Assembly: GCF_021278025.1 (NCBI RefSeq)
Contig: NZ_JAIBHJ010000002.1
Coordinates: 195,043 to 259,042, forward strand
Direction: 5' to 3'
Source of the DNA: Motilimonas sp. E26
Lineage (GTDB): Bacteria > Pseudomonadota > Gammaproteobacteria > Enterobacterales > CBDFNC01
DNA length: 64,000 bases
Position numbers and translations under genes: made by a program. The notes below the pieces were generated by a model. It saw only the letters and a list, made by a program, of their open reading frames with translations, did not search any database and was not told where the DNA came from. How positions within the stretch are numbered: the first letter of the stretch is position 1; the number at the start of each line of letters is the position of its first letter. Positions 49,256 to 57,332 of the stretch are shown piece after piece.

Positions 49256-51163
49256 CTAAATCACTTGCTTAGGTGGTGCAAAATAGTAACCCTGCCCAGC
49301 ATTAACGCCAATACGTTTTAAAAAATCCCATTCTGCAGCATTTTCCACTCCAACAGCAATCACTTCAACCTGACTGTCAGCGCAACCACCAATAAGACTC
49401 CTGATGGCGACCTGATTCATCGGACGAATATGGATATCTCGCACTAAACTTGGGTGTAACTTGAGAATATCTATGTCACAGTCCTTGATGTATTGCATGC
49501 TGATTACATCCTGCCCTGCATGATCGACCGCCAGTCGGCAACCCAGCCCTTTTAATGCACGTAGAGACGGCATTAAACGCGCTTGGTGCTTGGCAATATC
49601 CTCTTCGGGCAATTCGATGATTAGCTTATTTAAAAGCTGCTTCGGCAGTTGCATTAATTCATAACGTAACCACTGCTGAAAACTTGCTTCCGCCACAGTA
49701 TTAGCACATAAGTTCAAACTCAAAGGTGAGCTAAGTTCACCACGCTGGCGCAATAAACCTAAGGTTTTTTCAGTCATCGCTCGGTCTATCTCGATGGTCA
49801 TGCCAACTTTAGCCGCCATGGGTAAAAACTCACCCGCATTGACAATTTTACCTTTTTCATCACGCAACCTAGCCATCACTTCATGGCCTGATTCTCGACC
49901 ATCCACAGCGCTATAAATAGGTTGTAAAAACAATAACATGCTGCGATTATCTAAAGTGTTTCGCAAAATAGAGCGCCAGCGAATACTGCCTTTAGCCATA
50001 TCGGGAGCCGCTTGCGAGGGTTCAAACATATACCAACCACTGGCACCTTCTAACCGCGCCGCTCGAACGGCTTTATCAACGTCGTCCATCACTAAGGTTG
50101 ATTTATTACCAATGAAATAGTTACTCACCCCTACATAATAAAAATCATTTGCTTCAATGATGCTGGGCAAATGAACTTTATTAAGCATTTTACAGAGCTG
50201 ATTGGCAATATCTTGTGTTTCTTTCAAAGAGACCTGGGGAAACAATAAGGCAAATTGCGCCCCCGCATAACGGGCATAAAATGCACCATTAAAGCGTAAG
50301 CCAAATGTCTTTATCACGCCGGCCACTTCTATTAAGATATCATCACCTTGCAGCGCGCCTATGGTGTGGTTAATTTCCCCCAAGCCCGCTAACTCAACCA
50401 ACATCACCGCCCCTGCCGCGAAACTATCATCACGCAGCGCGGCATCTAAACGGTTTTCAAACGCTAAACGATTGGCTAAGCCCGTTTTATCATCAACAAA
50501 AGCATTGGCACGAATATAAGTATCAAAGCGACTGCGCTCTTGCTTGGCATCATTTAGCTGCACTAATAAACTATCAATCACTTTAGCAGCACTACTTGGC
50601 CACTCTTCTAAATCTCGATGCGCATTTTTTTTGACTTGACCGAGAGCAATGAGACGCGCTCTTTTTTCCAATTTTTCTGCGCCAGAAAACTGCTGTTTAA
50701 GCCAACGAATACATACGATTATAGCGATAAATACAGTAATAAAAGCGATTAACAAACCTAAATAAGATTTATAGCCATAATCTAATAAACGAAATGGCTG
50801 CTGCACCCAAATGGCAACATAGAAGCGTGGATGCGCTTGCAGGTAATACTTATAAAACACGAATTCATCTTGCGACAACTTACTCACACTTTTAAATCGA
50901 TAAACAATACCATCATCATTAGCGACCTCGACCTTAGAAATACCGTGGGCACGGAGTAGATTAGGTAACCAAGAGGCAAATTCAGGACTACCTTGACGCG
51001 ATGCCAGCTGCTTGTCTATCACTTCGATCACTGCACCAATTTGGATTTCTTGCTGCTTATAAACCAGTTGCCGGAAACTAAAGGCTCCTCCAACTACAAC
51101 ACTGGCAGCTGAAGCGATAATGCACAAACAAATAAAGATGATATATCGATTGGTAAACTTCAT
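49256..51163 (-). CDS. csrD: RNase E specificity factor CsrD (MshH)
   Basis: This 635 aa membrane protein has two N-terminal helices (about 8-28 and 132-152) flanking a periplasmic sensor, a HAMP-like region, then GGDEF and EAL domains. Both catalytic sites are degenerate: the GGDEF loop reads AGAQF near residue 300 and the EAL motif reads EVM (in GHEVMARL near residue 430), so neither c-di-GMP synthesis nor hydrolysis is expected. E. coli CsrD (HRSDF, ELM) targets CsrB and CsrC RNAs for RNase E decay. The position at the head of the msh locus matches Vibrio mshH. Confidence 0.92.
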   Translation of the reverse strand: MKFTNRYIIFICLCIIASAASVVVGGAFSFRQLVYKQQEIQIGAVIEVIDKQLASRQGSPEFASWLPNLLRAHGISKVEVANDDGIVYRFKSVSKLSQDEFVFYKYYLQAHPRFYVAIWVQQPFRLLDYGYKSYLGLLIAFITVFIAIIVCIRWLKQQFSGAEKLEKRARLIALGQVKKNAHRDLEEWPSSAAKVIDSLLVQLNDAKQERSRFDTYIRANAFVDDKTGLANRLAFENRLDAALRDDSFAAGAVMLVELAGLGEINHTIGALQGDDILIEVAGVIKTFGLRFNGAFYARYAGAQFALLFPQVSLKETQDIANQLCKMLNKVHLPSIIEANDFYYVGVSNYFIGNKSTLVMDDVDKAVRAARLEGASGWYMFEPSQAAPDMAKGSIRWRSILRNTLDNRSMLLFLQPIYSAVDGRESGHEVMARLRDEKGKIVNAGEFLPMAAKVGMTIEIDRAMTEKTLGLLRQRGELSSPLSLNLCANTVAEASFQQWLRYELMQLPKQLLNKLIIELPEEDIAKHQARLMPSLRALKGLGCRLAVDHAGQDVISMQYIKDCDIDILKLHPSLVRDIHIRPMNQVAIRSLIGGCADSQVEVIAVGVENAAEWDFLKRIGVNAGQGYYFAPPKQVI

Positions 51164-51352
51164 ACATCCCTGAATATCGCGCCCATCAAAGCGCGTTAAT
51201 TAGCTATTTTTCCCACAGCTAATGTAACATGCAGCAGAGTTCGGACTATTCAGTTTTATATAAAAATGCGACACCGTAAGTCATTTCATTTATCCACAAC
51301 GACGTAACACAATAATTTGATGGTTGACGATGAAAAAATCCGTAACGCAGAC

Positions 51353-51388
51353 AAAGAAAAAGGGGCGATGCTGTCACATCACCCCCTT
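51353..51388 (-). terminator. Intrinsic terminator of the candidate RNA
   Basis: On the minus strand a stem of 6 GC-rich bp (51383-51388 with 51360-51365) plus 4 inner bp (51377-51380 with 51367-51370) is followed by TTTTTCTTT. It ends any transcript coming from 51.6 kb, about 190 bp before the csrD start. Confidence 0.75.
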
Positions 51389-51570
51389 GTCTAATGGGTC
51401 ACAGCATATCATCCGTGATAAAAACCCGCTCCATGCAATTCCTTGACCCTTACCCTTATCCCTAAGGTAATTGGTGTTAATTATTCCAAGTATCCAATCA
51501 AAAGCAGTATTTCACCACAAGCCATTAGACCCGCTATTCGCATTAACCATTCCGATAGCGTGAAACCCGA
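51353..51570 (-). ncRNA. Candidate CsrB/RsmZ-like regulatory RNA (or structured csrD leader)
   Basis: About 218 nt between a perfect -10 box and an intrinsic terminator. Seven GGA triplets occur before the terminator. Predicted hairpins by eye: 51533-51538 with 51555-51560 (GGA in loop), 51470-51474 with 51495-51499 (GGA in or next to loop), 51450-51458 with 51463-51470 (GGGA tetraloop, one bulge), 51396-51401 with 51444-51449, and inside it 51408-51411 with 51416-51419 (CGGA tetraloop). GGA in hairpin loops is the hallmark of CsrA-binding RNAs. It lies directly upstream of csrD on the same strand. Random GGA count in such sequence would be about 4-5, so the count alone is modest; loop placement is the stronger argument. 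Confidence 0.5.
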
Positions 51571-51576
51571 AATATC

Positions 51577-51607
51577 ATTATAACGACTTAACTATACACC
51601 GGAACAA
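51577..51607 (-). promoter_or_regulatory. Promoter of the candidate RNA upstream of csrD
   Basis: A perfect -10 TATAAT (minus strand, 51577-51582) has a -35-like TTGTTC at 51602-51607 with a 19 bp spacer (or TGTTCC with 18). The start would be near 51570. Two direct TGTAAG half-sites on the minus strand (51652-51657 and 51663-51668, 11 bp period) lie about 80-100 bp upstream of the start; TGTAAG is the left half of GacA/UvrY/VarA binding boxes. Confidence 0.5.
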
Positions 51608-52020
51608 ACATCAAAAAAATATAACAATTGCAATTAAACCACACCCCTTAACTTACATCTCACTTACATTTACGAAGGATCCTACTGATACTAAAGAGTT
51701 ACCCGTTAAAATATGTAAAGAATCAATAATAAAGGAGCTTTACCTACAAAAATAACAGCCAATATCTCACAAACAAAACAAACAATATCCTCACCCTAGG
51801 TTATTAATTAATGACTTCATTGCTCAACTATAAAAGCTGCTTAACCAGTTGCATTTATTATTTTGCCCACACAATGCACATGTTATTTCGAGAGTTTATA
51901 GCACTAGTTTGCTAACTATCAGCTACCTTAGTCAGCTCGTTTTAACATCAAACGTCATTAAGCTGTCATCTCAGCGGCTCATAATCTTACCGCCTAAAGG
52001 TATTTATCACAGAGGAAACT
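51608..52020. other. AT-rich intergenic stretch without a convincing gene
   Basis: This 413 bp stretch is AT-rich and holds no ORF I can support. It contains the 11-bp-spaced CTTACA repeat (51652-51668 on the plus strand) and a GGAG (51733-51738 region) that is not followed by a usable start codon. An 88-codon opening at 51849-52115 lacks a ribosome binding site and overlaps the better-supported small ORF at 52021, so I do not call it. Confidence 0.5.
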
Positions 52021-52209
52021 ATGGGATATCAACAGAATTCGAAATCATTAGAAGGCCAAAGACCACTATTAAACGCAATGCTTACCGGCCACTGTCACGC
52101 CAATATAATTTCTAATTTAGAGCCTAATGAGCGGGCCGCTAATTACTTTGATATTCACGCACATCAATTGCTCGATCCCATGGAAGTCATCATCTACTCA
52201 GACCATTAA
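52021..52209 (+). CDS. Small hypothetical protein (62 aa)
   Basis: I do not recognise this 62 aa product. It has a good ribosome binding site (GAGG, 6 nt before ATG) and no signal peptide or membrane helix. The middle is NERAANYFDIHAHQLLDP, and the protein has five His and an acidic C-terminal half. It lies 67 bp before the Hpt-like gene on the same strand, so they may be co-transcribed. No homologue can be named from the sequence alone, and a chance ORF is possible. Confidence 0.4.
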   Translation: MGYQQNSKSLEGQRPLLNAMLTGHCHANIISNLEPNERAANYFDIHAHQLLDPMEVIIYSDH

Positions 52210-52276
52210 GTGCACTTTCATCTTCAGTAAAAAATCGTTACTCTGATTAACTTGAATGATTAAGTTAAGGGTTTGC

Positions 52277-52594
52277 ATGAAGTTTACTGTGTTAGATGTT
52301 GCCATGTTGGAATTCAAACTGAGTAATCAAGCTTTACGCCAGCAACTGCTGCAAGATTACTTATGCCATGCAAGCGGTGATTTAGAAGCTCTTGCGAGCG
52401 CTTATCAAAGCCAAAATAGTGCTGATATAAAGCAGCAATTAACTATCCTGCAAGGCACGGCTAGCTTAGTTTGCGCGAAACCATTAGAGCGCGCCCTCAG
52501 CGCATTCAAACAGCAACAAAATACACAAACTTGGTCTAATGTTGAGTCATTACAAGTTCGTCTCAACGAAGAAATTAGCGCTTACTTAGCTTAG
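52277..52594 (+). CDS. Hpt-domain-like protein lacking the phospho-histidine
   Basis: This 105 aa helical protein has a pattern that fits an Hpt four-helix bundle: LLQDYLCHASGDLEALASAY, then IKQQLTILQGTASLVCAKPLE where Hpt proteins have the AHxLKG(S/T)A motif. The Gly-Thr-Ala and following hydrophobic spacing fit, but the histidine position is Thr56 and the Lys is Gln59. I chose the ATG at 52277 (AAGGG 5 nt upstream) rather than 52256. If Hpt-like, it cannot carry phosphate on His and might act as a decoy or structural adaptor. Its 3' end overlaps the convergent ptrB by 9 nt. Confidence 0.6.
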   Translation: MKFTVLDVAMLEFKLSNQALRQQLLQDYLCHASGDLEALASAYQSQNSADIKQQLTILQGTASLVCAKPLERALSAFKQQQNTQTWSNVESLQVRLNEEISAYLA

Positions 52595-54658
52595 GGGCTG
52601 TTGCTCAGCCAACCAAAGCAAAAAAGCATATTCCCTAGCGGTATCATAGTATTGCTTAAAGCGCCCCGACTTCCCGCCATGTCCCGCGTCTAAATCCGTA
52701 TGCAGCAGTAGCAAGGTATCGCCTTGTTTATACTCTCTAAGTTTAGCCACCCACTTAGCAGGCTCCCAGTATTGCACTTGTGAGTCATGTAAACCTGTCA
52801 CTACCAATAAATGTGGATAAACTTGAGCCTTTACTTGATCATATGGGCTATAAGATTTAATACGCTGATAATCTTGATACAAGTTTGGATTTCCCCATTC
52901 CTCATACTCCCCCGTCGTTAAAGGTAGGGACTCATCAAGCATTGTTGTCAGCACATCGACAAACGGCACTTGTGCAACCACACCATGGTAAAGCGTCGGG
53001 GCTAGATTAATCACTCCTCCCATCAGTAAACCACCCGCACTGCCACCCATAGCGTAAACTCGCTTTGGATCACCGAACCCTTGTTTAATTAACGCCTCAG
53101 TTACATCAATAAAGTCATAAAAACTATTATGCTTGTTGCCTAGCTTGCCGGATTCATACCATTGCCTGCCAAGCTCTTCACCACCACGCACATGGGCAAT
53201 GGCATACACAAATCCCCGGTCGAGTAGTGACAACAGATCACTGCTAAACATAGCATCCTCTGATAAACCATAGGCGCCATAGCCATATACCAATAGCGGG
53301 TTATTGCCATGACGCTTAAATAAATGTCGCTTATAAACAAGTGAAACGGGTACCTTTACACCATCACGCGCAACTGCCCAGACACGCTCACTTTGGTAGT
53401 CCTGTGCGTTAAAATCGCCCATCACTTGCTGCTGCTTTAAGGTTTTTTGCTGACCACTAGTCAAGTCAACCTCTAGGGTGCTGGCTGGCGTGGTTAGGCT
53501 TGAATAACAAAACCTTAATAAGGAAGTATTGGGCTCAGGGTTAATAGCTAACCAAGCGGTGTAGGTAGGATCATTAAATTCAATACACTGATACTGTTGA
53601 TGCTGCCAATGGCGATAGCGTAATTTCACCAAGCCATTGCAACGCTCTTCAATCACAATAAAATCATTAAATAATTCATAACCTTGCAATAACACATCAG
53701 ACTTGTGCTCAACAATGACCGGCCACTGAGTAAAAGGTAATGAGATTACATGGTTAGACTGTTCCGGGGCTGCTATTAACGCAAAATTTTTGCCCAAAGC
53801 ATTGGTTTTAACAAAGAACTGTCCAGCGAAGTGCTCTAACTCATATTCAATATTTTTCTCACGAGCGTTAAATAATTGCGGTTGGGCATCAATGTTATTG
53901 GCATCTAAGTAAAGCGCTTCACTGGTTGTACTGGCATAAGCACCAATAACGATCATCTGCTCAGAGCGTGTTTTATGTAAGCTAATATAGAAGCTGTCGT
54001 CAGCTTCTTCATAAACTAATTGGTCTAGTGAACTTGGCACACCAAGCTGATGACGATAAACCTGATAGGGTACTAAAGTAACAGGGTGCTTTTTTACGTA
54101 ATAAAAATATCGGCTGTCATTACCCCAAACCACCTCGCCTGAAGTATCATCAACGCAATGTTCAGCTATCTGGCCAGTGGCTAAATCCTTGATCTTTATC
54201 TGGTACAAGCGGCGTCCCAAACAATCTTCAGAAAAAGCTAGCTGCTGCTGGTTAGGGCTCACCTTTGCCTCTGCTAAATCATAGTATTCAAACCCTTCAG
54301 CCTGTTCATTTAAATCAAGTAAGCACTCTTCTGGCGCACTCAAATGCTGTTTATTTCGCACTAACATTGGAAATTCACAATCAGGCTCAAAGCGTTGTTG
54401 ATACCAATAGCCATTTTTAAAATAGGGCACGCTTTGATCGCTAGGCTTTAGCCTCGCGGTCATTTCTTGGTAAAGGGTTTGCTGCAACGCTGCTGTGGGG
54501 GCGAGTTGATGTTCGCAATACTGATTCTCAGCAGTTAAGTATTCAAGTACTTCTGGATCACTGCGCTGCTCGTCACGTAGCCAATAAAAATCATCACGAC
54601 GCAGATCTTGATGATGCTTAATAGAAAATGGCTTCTTCATTGCTTTAGGTGGCCGCAC
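52586..54658 (-). CDS. ptrB: Oligopeptidase B (S9A serine peptidase)
   Basis: This 690 aa prolyl-oligopeptidase-family enzyme cuts short peptides after Arg or Lys in the cytoplasm. An N-terminal beta-propeller (about 75-410) covers an alpha/beta-hydrolase domain (about 415-690) with nucleophile Ser in GGSAGGLLMGG and the catalytic His in DAGHGGKSGR; the DSQVQYWEPAKW region holds the Asp. The GTG start at 54658 has AAGGA 8 nt upstream and gives the family N-terminus; an ATG six codons later is possible. It is separated from ydbL by a terminator. Cys and metal features are not notable. Confidence 0.92.
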   Translation of the reverse strand: MRPPKAMKKPFSIKHHQDLRRDDFYWLRDEQRSDPEVLEYLTAENQYCEHQLAPTAALQQTLYQEMTARLKPSDQSVPYFKNGYWYQQRFEPDCEFPMLVRNKQHLSAPEECLLDLNEQAEGFEYYDLAEAKVSPNQQQLAFSEDCLGRRLYQIKIKDLATGQIAEHCVDDTSGEVVWGNDSRYFYYVKKHPVTLVPYQVYRHQLGVPSSLDQLVYEEADDSFYISLHKTRSEQMIVIGAYASTTSEALYLDANNIDAQPQLFNAREKNIEYELEHFAGQFFVKTNALGKNFALIAAPEQSNHVISLPFTQWPVIVEHKSDVLLQGYELFNDFIVIEERCNGLVKLRYRHWQHQQYQCIEFNDPTYTAWLAINPEPNTSLLRFCYSSLTTPASTLEVDLTSGQQKTLKQQQVMGDFNAQDYQSERVWAVARDGVKVPVSLVYKRHLFKRHGNNPLLVYGYGAYGLSEDAMFSSDLLSLLDRGFVYAIAHVRGGEELGRQWYESGKLGNKHNSFYDFIDVTEALIKQGFGDPKRVYAMGGSAGGLLMGGVINLAPTLYHGVVAQVPFVDVLTTMLDESLPLTTGEYEEWGNPNLYQDYQRIKSYSPYDQVKAQVYPHLLVVTGLHDSQVQYWEPAKWVAKLREYKQGDTLLLLHTDLDAGHGGKSGRFKQYYDTAREYAFLLWLAEQQPLS

Positions 54659-54680
54659 AGATTTAATCCTTCATTAGTAA

Positions 54681-54710
54681 AAAACCGACTAGGTTACCCG
54701 AGTCGGTTTT
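54681..54710 (-). terminator. Terminator after ydbH-ynbE-ydbL
   Basis: A perfect 10 bp stem (54681-54690 with 54701-54710) on the minus strand ends in GGTTTTTT. It lies between ydbL and ptrB and separates their transcripts. The same arms could also work on the plus strand. Confidence 0.85.
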
Positions 54711-54746
54711 ATGGCTGTAAAATGGTTGAACGTCAAAAAAGAATGG

Positions 54747-55061
54747 TTATTTTTTCACCCACTGACCAGAGCCATTTAAAATATATTGTCCTGAAGGCGT
54801 TTTTTGCAGGGCTTTTTCACCCGCCAGTATTGCCACCTGATCGGTAGTCATACCATTTTTAGCAGCAATTTTTTTATAGGCATCAACGCGTTGGGCGTTA
54901 ATGCTCGCCACTATCTTATTCACTTCTGGGGATGCTTGTACTGCACCAATCATGCCATCAGGGCGCTCGCCAATTAAACCTTGCTCTTTAGCTTGTTGCA
55001 AATCTAACGCCATCACATTAAAGCTTAGCGCGGTAAACAAAAGTAGTATCCACTTTTTCAT
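54747..55061 (-). CDS. ydbL: YdbL family protein (DUF1318)
   Basis: This 104 aa exported protein has a signal peptide (about 1-17, ending NVMA) and the DUF1318 core: LDLQQAKEQGLIGERPDGMIG and VNKIVASINAQRVDAYKKIA. It belongs to the ydbH-ynbE-ydbL set; recent work on E. coli homologues gives YdbL a chaperone-like role in YdbH-YnbE assembly. I chose the ATG at 55061 (AAGGAG 6 nt upstream); an adjacent ATG one codon earlier is equally possible. Confidence 0.88.
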   Translation of the reverse strand: MKKWILLLFTALSFNVMALDLQQAKEQGLIGERPDGMIGAVQASPEVNKIVASINAQRVDAYKKIAAKNGMTTDQVAILAGEKALQKTPSGQYILNGSGQWVKK

Positions 55062-55071
55062 CATTAACTCC

Positions 55072-55257
55072 TTAGAACAGCCCGCTATCATCACTGAAGA
55101 TTTGCTCTAGATCTTTGTCCACCTTGACTCGGATTTCGTGATCTATTTTAACATTTAAATTCACCGTGATCGGCTTATCTGGTACAGCCACTTCCACTCG
55201 TGGAGTGCACGCTAATAAAATCACACTGAAGCACAAAGGTGCCAGTATCCTTATCAT
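55072..55257 (-). CDS. ynbE: YnbE family outer-membrane lipoprotein
   Basis: This 61 aa lipoprotein has the lipobox LLAC (lipid Cys at about residue 17) and the short family stretch PDKPITVNLNVKIDHEIRVKVD. In E. coli YnbE forms beta-strand oligomers that extend the YdbH bridge to the outer membrane. It overlaps the ydbH stop by 4 nt. Confidence 0.88.
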   Translation of the reverse strand: MIRILAPLCFSVILLACTPRVEVAVPDKPITVNLNVKIDHEIRVKVDKDLEQIFSDDSGLF

Positions 55258-57164
55258 AAATATTTATCCTCAATTTTTCTTTCCAACTCATTGGAAAAGC
55301 GCAAACTGCGCAACAATTGTATCAGGTTTTCTTGGTGCGAATAATTAAACTCAATTGGCCGCGTTTTACTCACCTGAGGGCTAAGCCCTTTAATCAACAC
55401 TTCAATGCCCATTTCGCCATCGGGTTTATAGTTAAGCTTACCCGCTAAATCAGAATAACGTAAATCCTGTAAAACCTTAAATATAAACTCAACACCTATG
55501 TTGGTTGCCGCGAGATTTTGTACCACATCAGAATCCGGTATCATGATTTGTCCACCAGGTGCACGAGCAAACACTTCCCCATTGTAAATATGAAAACCAT
55601 CGGCTTCCTTATACAGCGGAATGTTGGCATCAATTAACCCCGTTGCACTGGCACCAGGTAATTGCCCGTAAGCGAGTAACCCTGATAACTGCACCCCTTT
55701 TACCTTCACATCAGTGCGGCCTATTGCGAGCGGCTTAAAGCGCTGTACCCTTAATTCACCGCCTAAGACAAACCCTTTAAAATCAATTATTTCAGGTTGA
55801 TTGATATCAGCTTTAAAAGCTAAATCAATGGCGCTTAGTGGAACACCTATATCCAACAAATCGATACTTAAGTGGTTATTATCTTTGACCGATAAAAGTT
55901 TATTTCGTTCAATTTTATAGCCTTGCTCAACCTTGAGGATGGCATTTTCCAATATATAATCTTGCACTAAGCCCGATACATTGACCGCATTCAAAGAAAG
56001 GCCAAGTTGACCTGCTTGCTTACCAAAATGGTAATTTCCTGCCCCATTAAGCTCTATCGTGCCTGAGGTAAGCTGCGTTTTATCTAAAAACTTTAACCCT
56101 TGCCCAGCTTTATTAGCCTCAGCTAAGGTTAATTTACTCGGTAAAATTTGCCAATTTACCCGCTGCTTATCCAAACTAACTTGCGCACTAATAATTTGCT
56201 GCAAAGTTGAAAAATCAAACTTGGCCGATAGGTGATGAGTAAGGGGAATATAATTCAGCTCACTGGCCAACCTAAAATCAGGTAATTTGTGCTTGCGCCA
56301 GCGCGCTTTTTTGGCCGCCATTTCAAAGGTTAATTCTGCTTTTTTAAGAGACAGCTTGGCGGGTTTAGTTAATACCCATTCAACGTCACCAGCATTAAAA
56401 TCACCTTGTTTGATTGCCCCCTTCACCTTAAACGCTGAAATAGATAACTGCTGGCGTGCTAGATCTAAATGGGCCTTAGCGACCACTAAGCCTTTTGATA
56501 GCTGCGGCTTAACGGTAACAAGAGAACTAAGCTCCATTGACAACTGGGTAAAACTATCCAGCTTGCCGCGTAAACTAAACTTAGGAGAGAGAGCAACATG
56601 AGTGGGTAAATTAAGTAAAGAAGCTTGCACCCCACCTGGCGATAACTCGCCATTAATAACAAATGCTTGGTTTTGCCTATTGATATTAAGCGCGAGCTGA
56701 TCTTGCTTATTAACTAGTTTAACAGTGACCCCCGCCTCCGTTACTTGCCCTGTCAATCGCCAAGGGGACGCCAAAGGTTTGCCACCTTGGTACAGCGTAA
56801 GGGATTGTATCTCGACAGAGAGCAAAGGTAACTGCGCAACCCACTCAACCATATTCAATTGAGCTAAGGTTTGATTGAGTGTCGCTAGCACCTGTTCAGG
56901 TGTTTGTTTTTTGCTGGAATTAGGCTGGCTAGGACAATCTAGGTCCCAGCGGAGTAACTCAACTTTTAGTATTACTTCTCCTTCATCATTGCGTTCGAGC
57001 TCAACCCCTTGCAAAACATTTTTTGGGCACGCCTTATCAAGGCTGACCCGTGCTAACTCAACACTAGAATAGGATAACCAATTTAGATCTATGCTCCAGC
57101 CAAGAGATGGCTGCATAACCCAAGTACAACATGTCAGTAGCAATGACTTAATTATTCTATTCAT
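55254..57164 (-). CDS. ydbH: AsmA-like intermembrane lipid transport protein YdbH
   Basis: This protein (636 aa from the chosen ATG) has a signal or anchor at the N-terminus (MNRIIKSLLLTCCTWVM) and a long beta-rich groove region. The C-terminal part, with GGQIMIPDSDVVQNL, LQDLRYSDLAGKLNY and GEMGIEVLIKGLSP, is the DUF2950/YdbH signature region. It works with YnbE and YdbL to move phospholipids to the outer membrane and is redundant with TamB and YhdP in E. coli. It is shorter than the E. coli protein (879 aa). The start at 57164 is chosen over 57179; neither has a strong ribosome binding site. Confidence 0.88.
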   Translation of the reverse strand: MNRIIKSLLLTCCTWVMQPSLGWSIDLNWLSYSSVELARVSLDKACPKNVLQGVELERNDEGEVILKVELLRWDLDCPSQPNSSKKQTPEQVLATLNQTLAQLNMVEWVAQLPLLSVEIQSLTLYQGGKPLASPWRLTGQVTEAGVTVKLVNKQDQLALNINRQNQAFVINGELSPGGVQASLLNLPTHVALSPKFSLRGKLDSFTQLSMELSSLVTVKPQLSKGLVVAKAHLDLARQQLSISAFKVKGAIKQGDFNAGDVEWVLTKPAKLSLKKAELTFEMAAKKARWRKHKLPDFRLASELNYIPLTHHLSAKFDFSTLQQIISAQVSLDKQRVNWQILPSKLTLAEANKAGQGLKFLDKTQLTSGTIELNGAGNYHFGKQAGQLGLSLNAVNVSGLVQDYILENAILKVEQGYKIERNKLLSVKDNNHLSIDLLDIGVPLSAIDLAFKADINQPEIIDFKGFVLGGELRVQRFKPLAIGRTDVKVKGVQLSGLLAYGQLPGASATGLIDANIPLYKEADGFHIYNGEVFARAPGGQIMIPDSDVVQNLAATNIGVEFIFKVLQDLRYSDLAGKLNYKPDGEMGIEVLIKGLSPQVSKTRPIEFNYSHQENLIQLLRSLRFSNELERKIEDKYL

Positions 57165-57266
57165 CGTCTCAAGAAGCATGATAGGGAAAACAAACTAGAT
57201 CAAAGCACATTATTTCAATGAATATCAAATAAATAAAAATCCTTAACCATAGGAGTAAGATTAACA

Positions 57267-57295
57267 CTGACAAAAAACTAATTATTTTGTAAAAT
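57267..57295 (+). promoter_or_regulatory. Promoter upstream of the 197 aa membrane protein
   Basis: CTGACA (57267-57272), a 17 bp spacer and TAAAAT (57290-57295) lie about 38 bp before the ATG at 57333. The -35 and -10 are both near consensus. ACCATAGGAG occurs twice around it (57246-57255 and 57301-57310). Confidence 0.6.
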
Positions 57296-57332
57296 CGCCG
57301 ACCATAGGAGCCTGCAGCTATGGAGTTAAAAT

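Noticed and set aside
51482-51591. Minus-strand open stretch with a pilin-like GFTLSEW peptide upstream of csrD
   Set aside because: It resembles a type IV pilin N-terminus, but there is no start codon after the upstream stop (TAG at 51592-51594), it ends after about 36 codons, and the same bases are better explained by the structured RNA. A decayed pilin fragment cannot be fully excluded.
51849-52115. 88 aa plus-strand ORF overlapping the small ORF at 52021
   Set aside because: No ribosome binding site, and the overlapping 62 aa frame has a better one.
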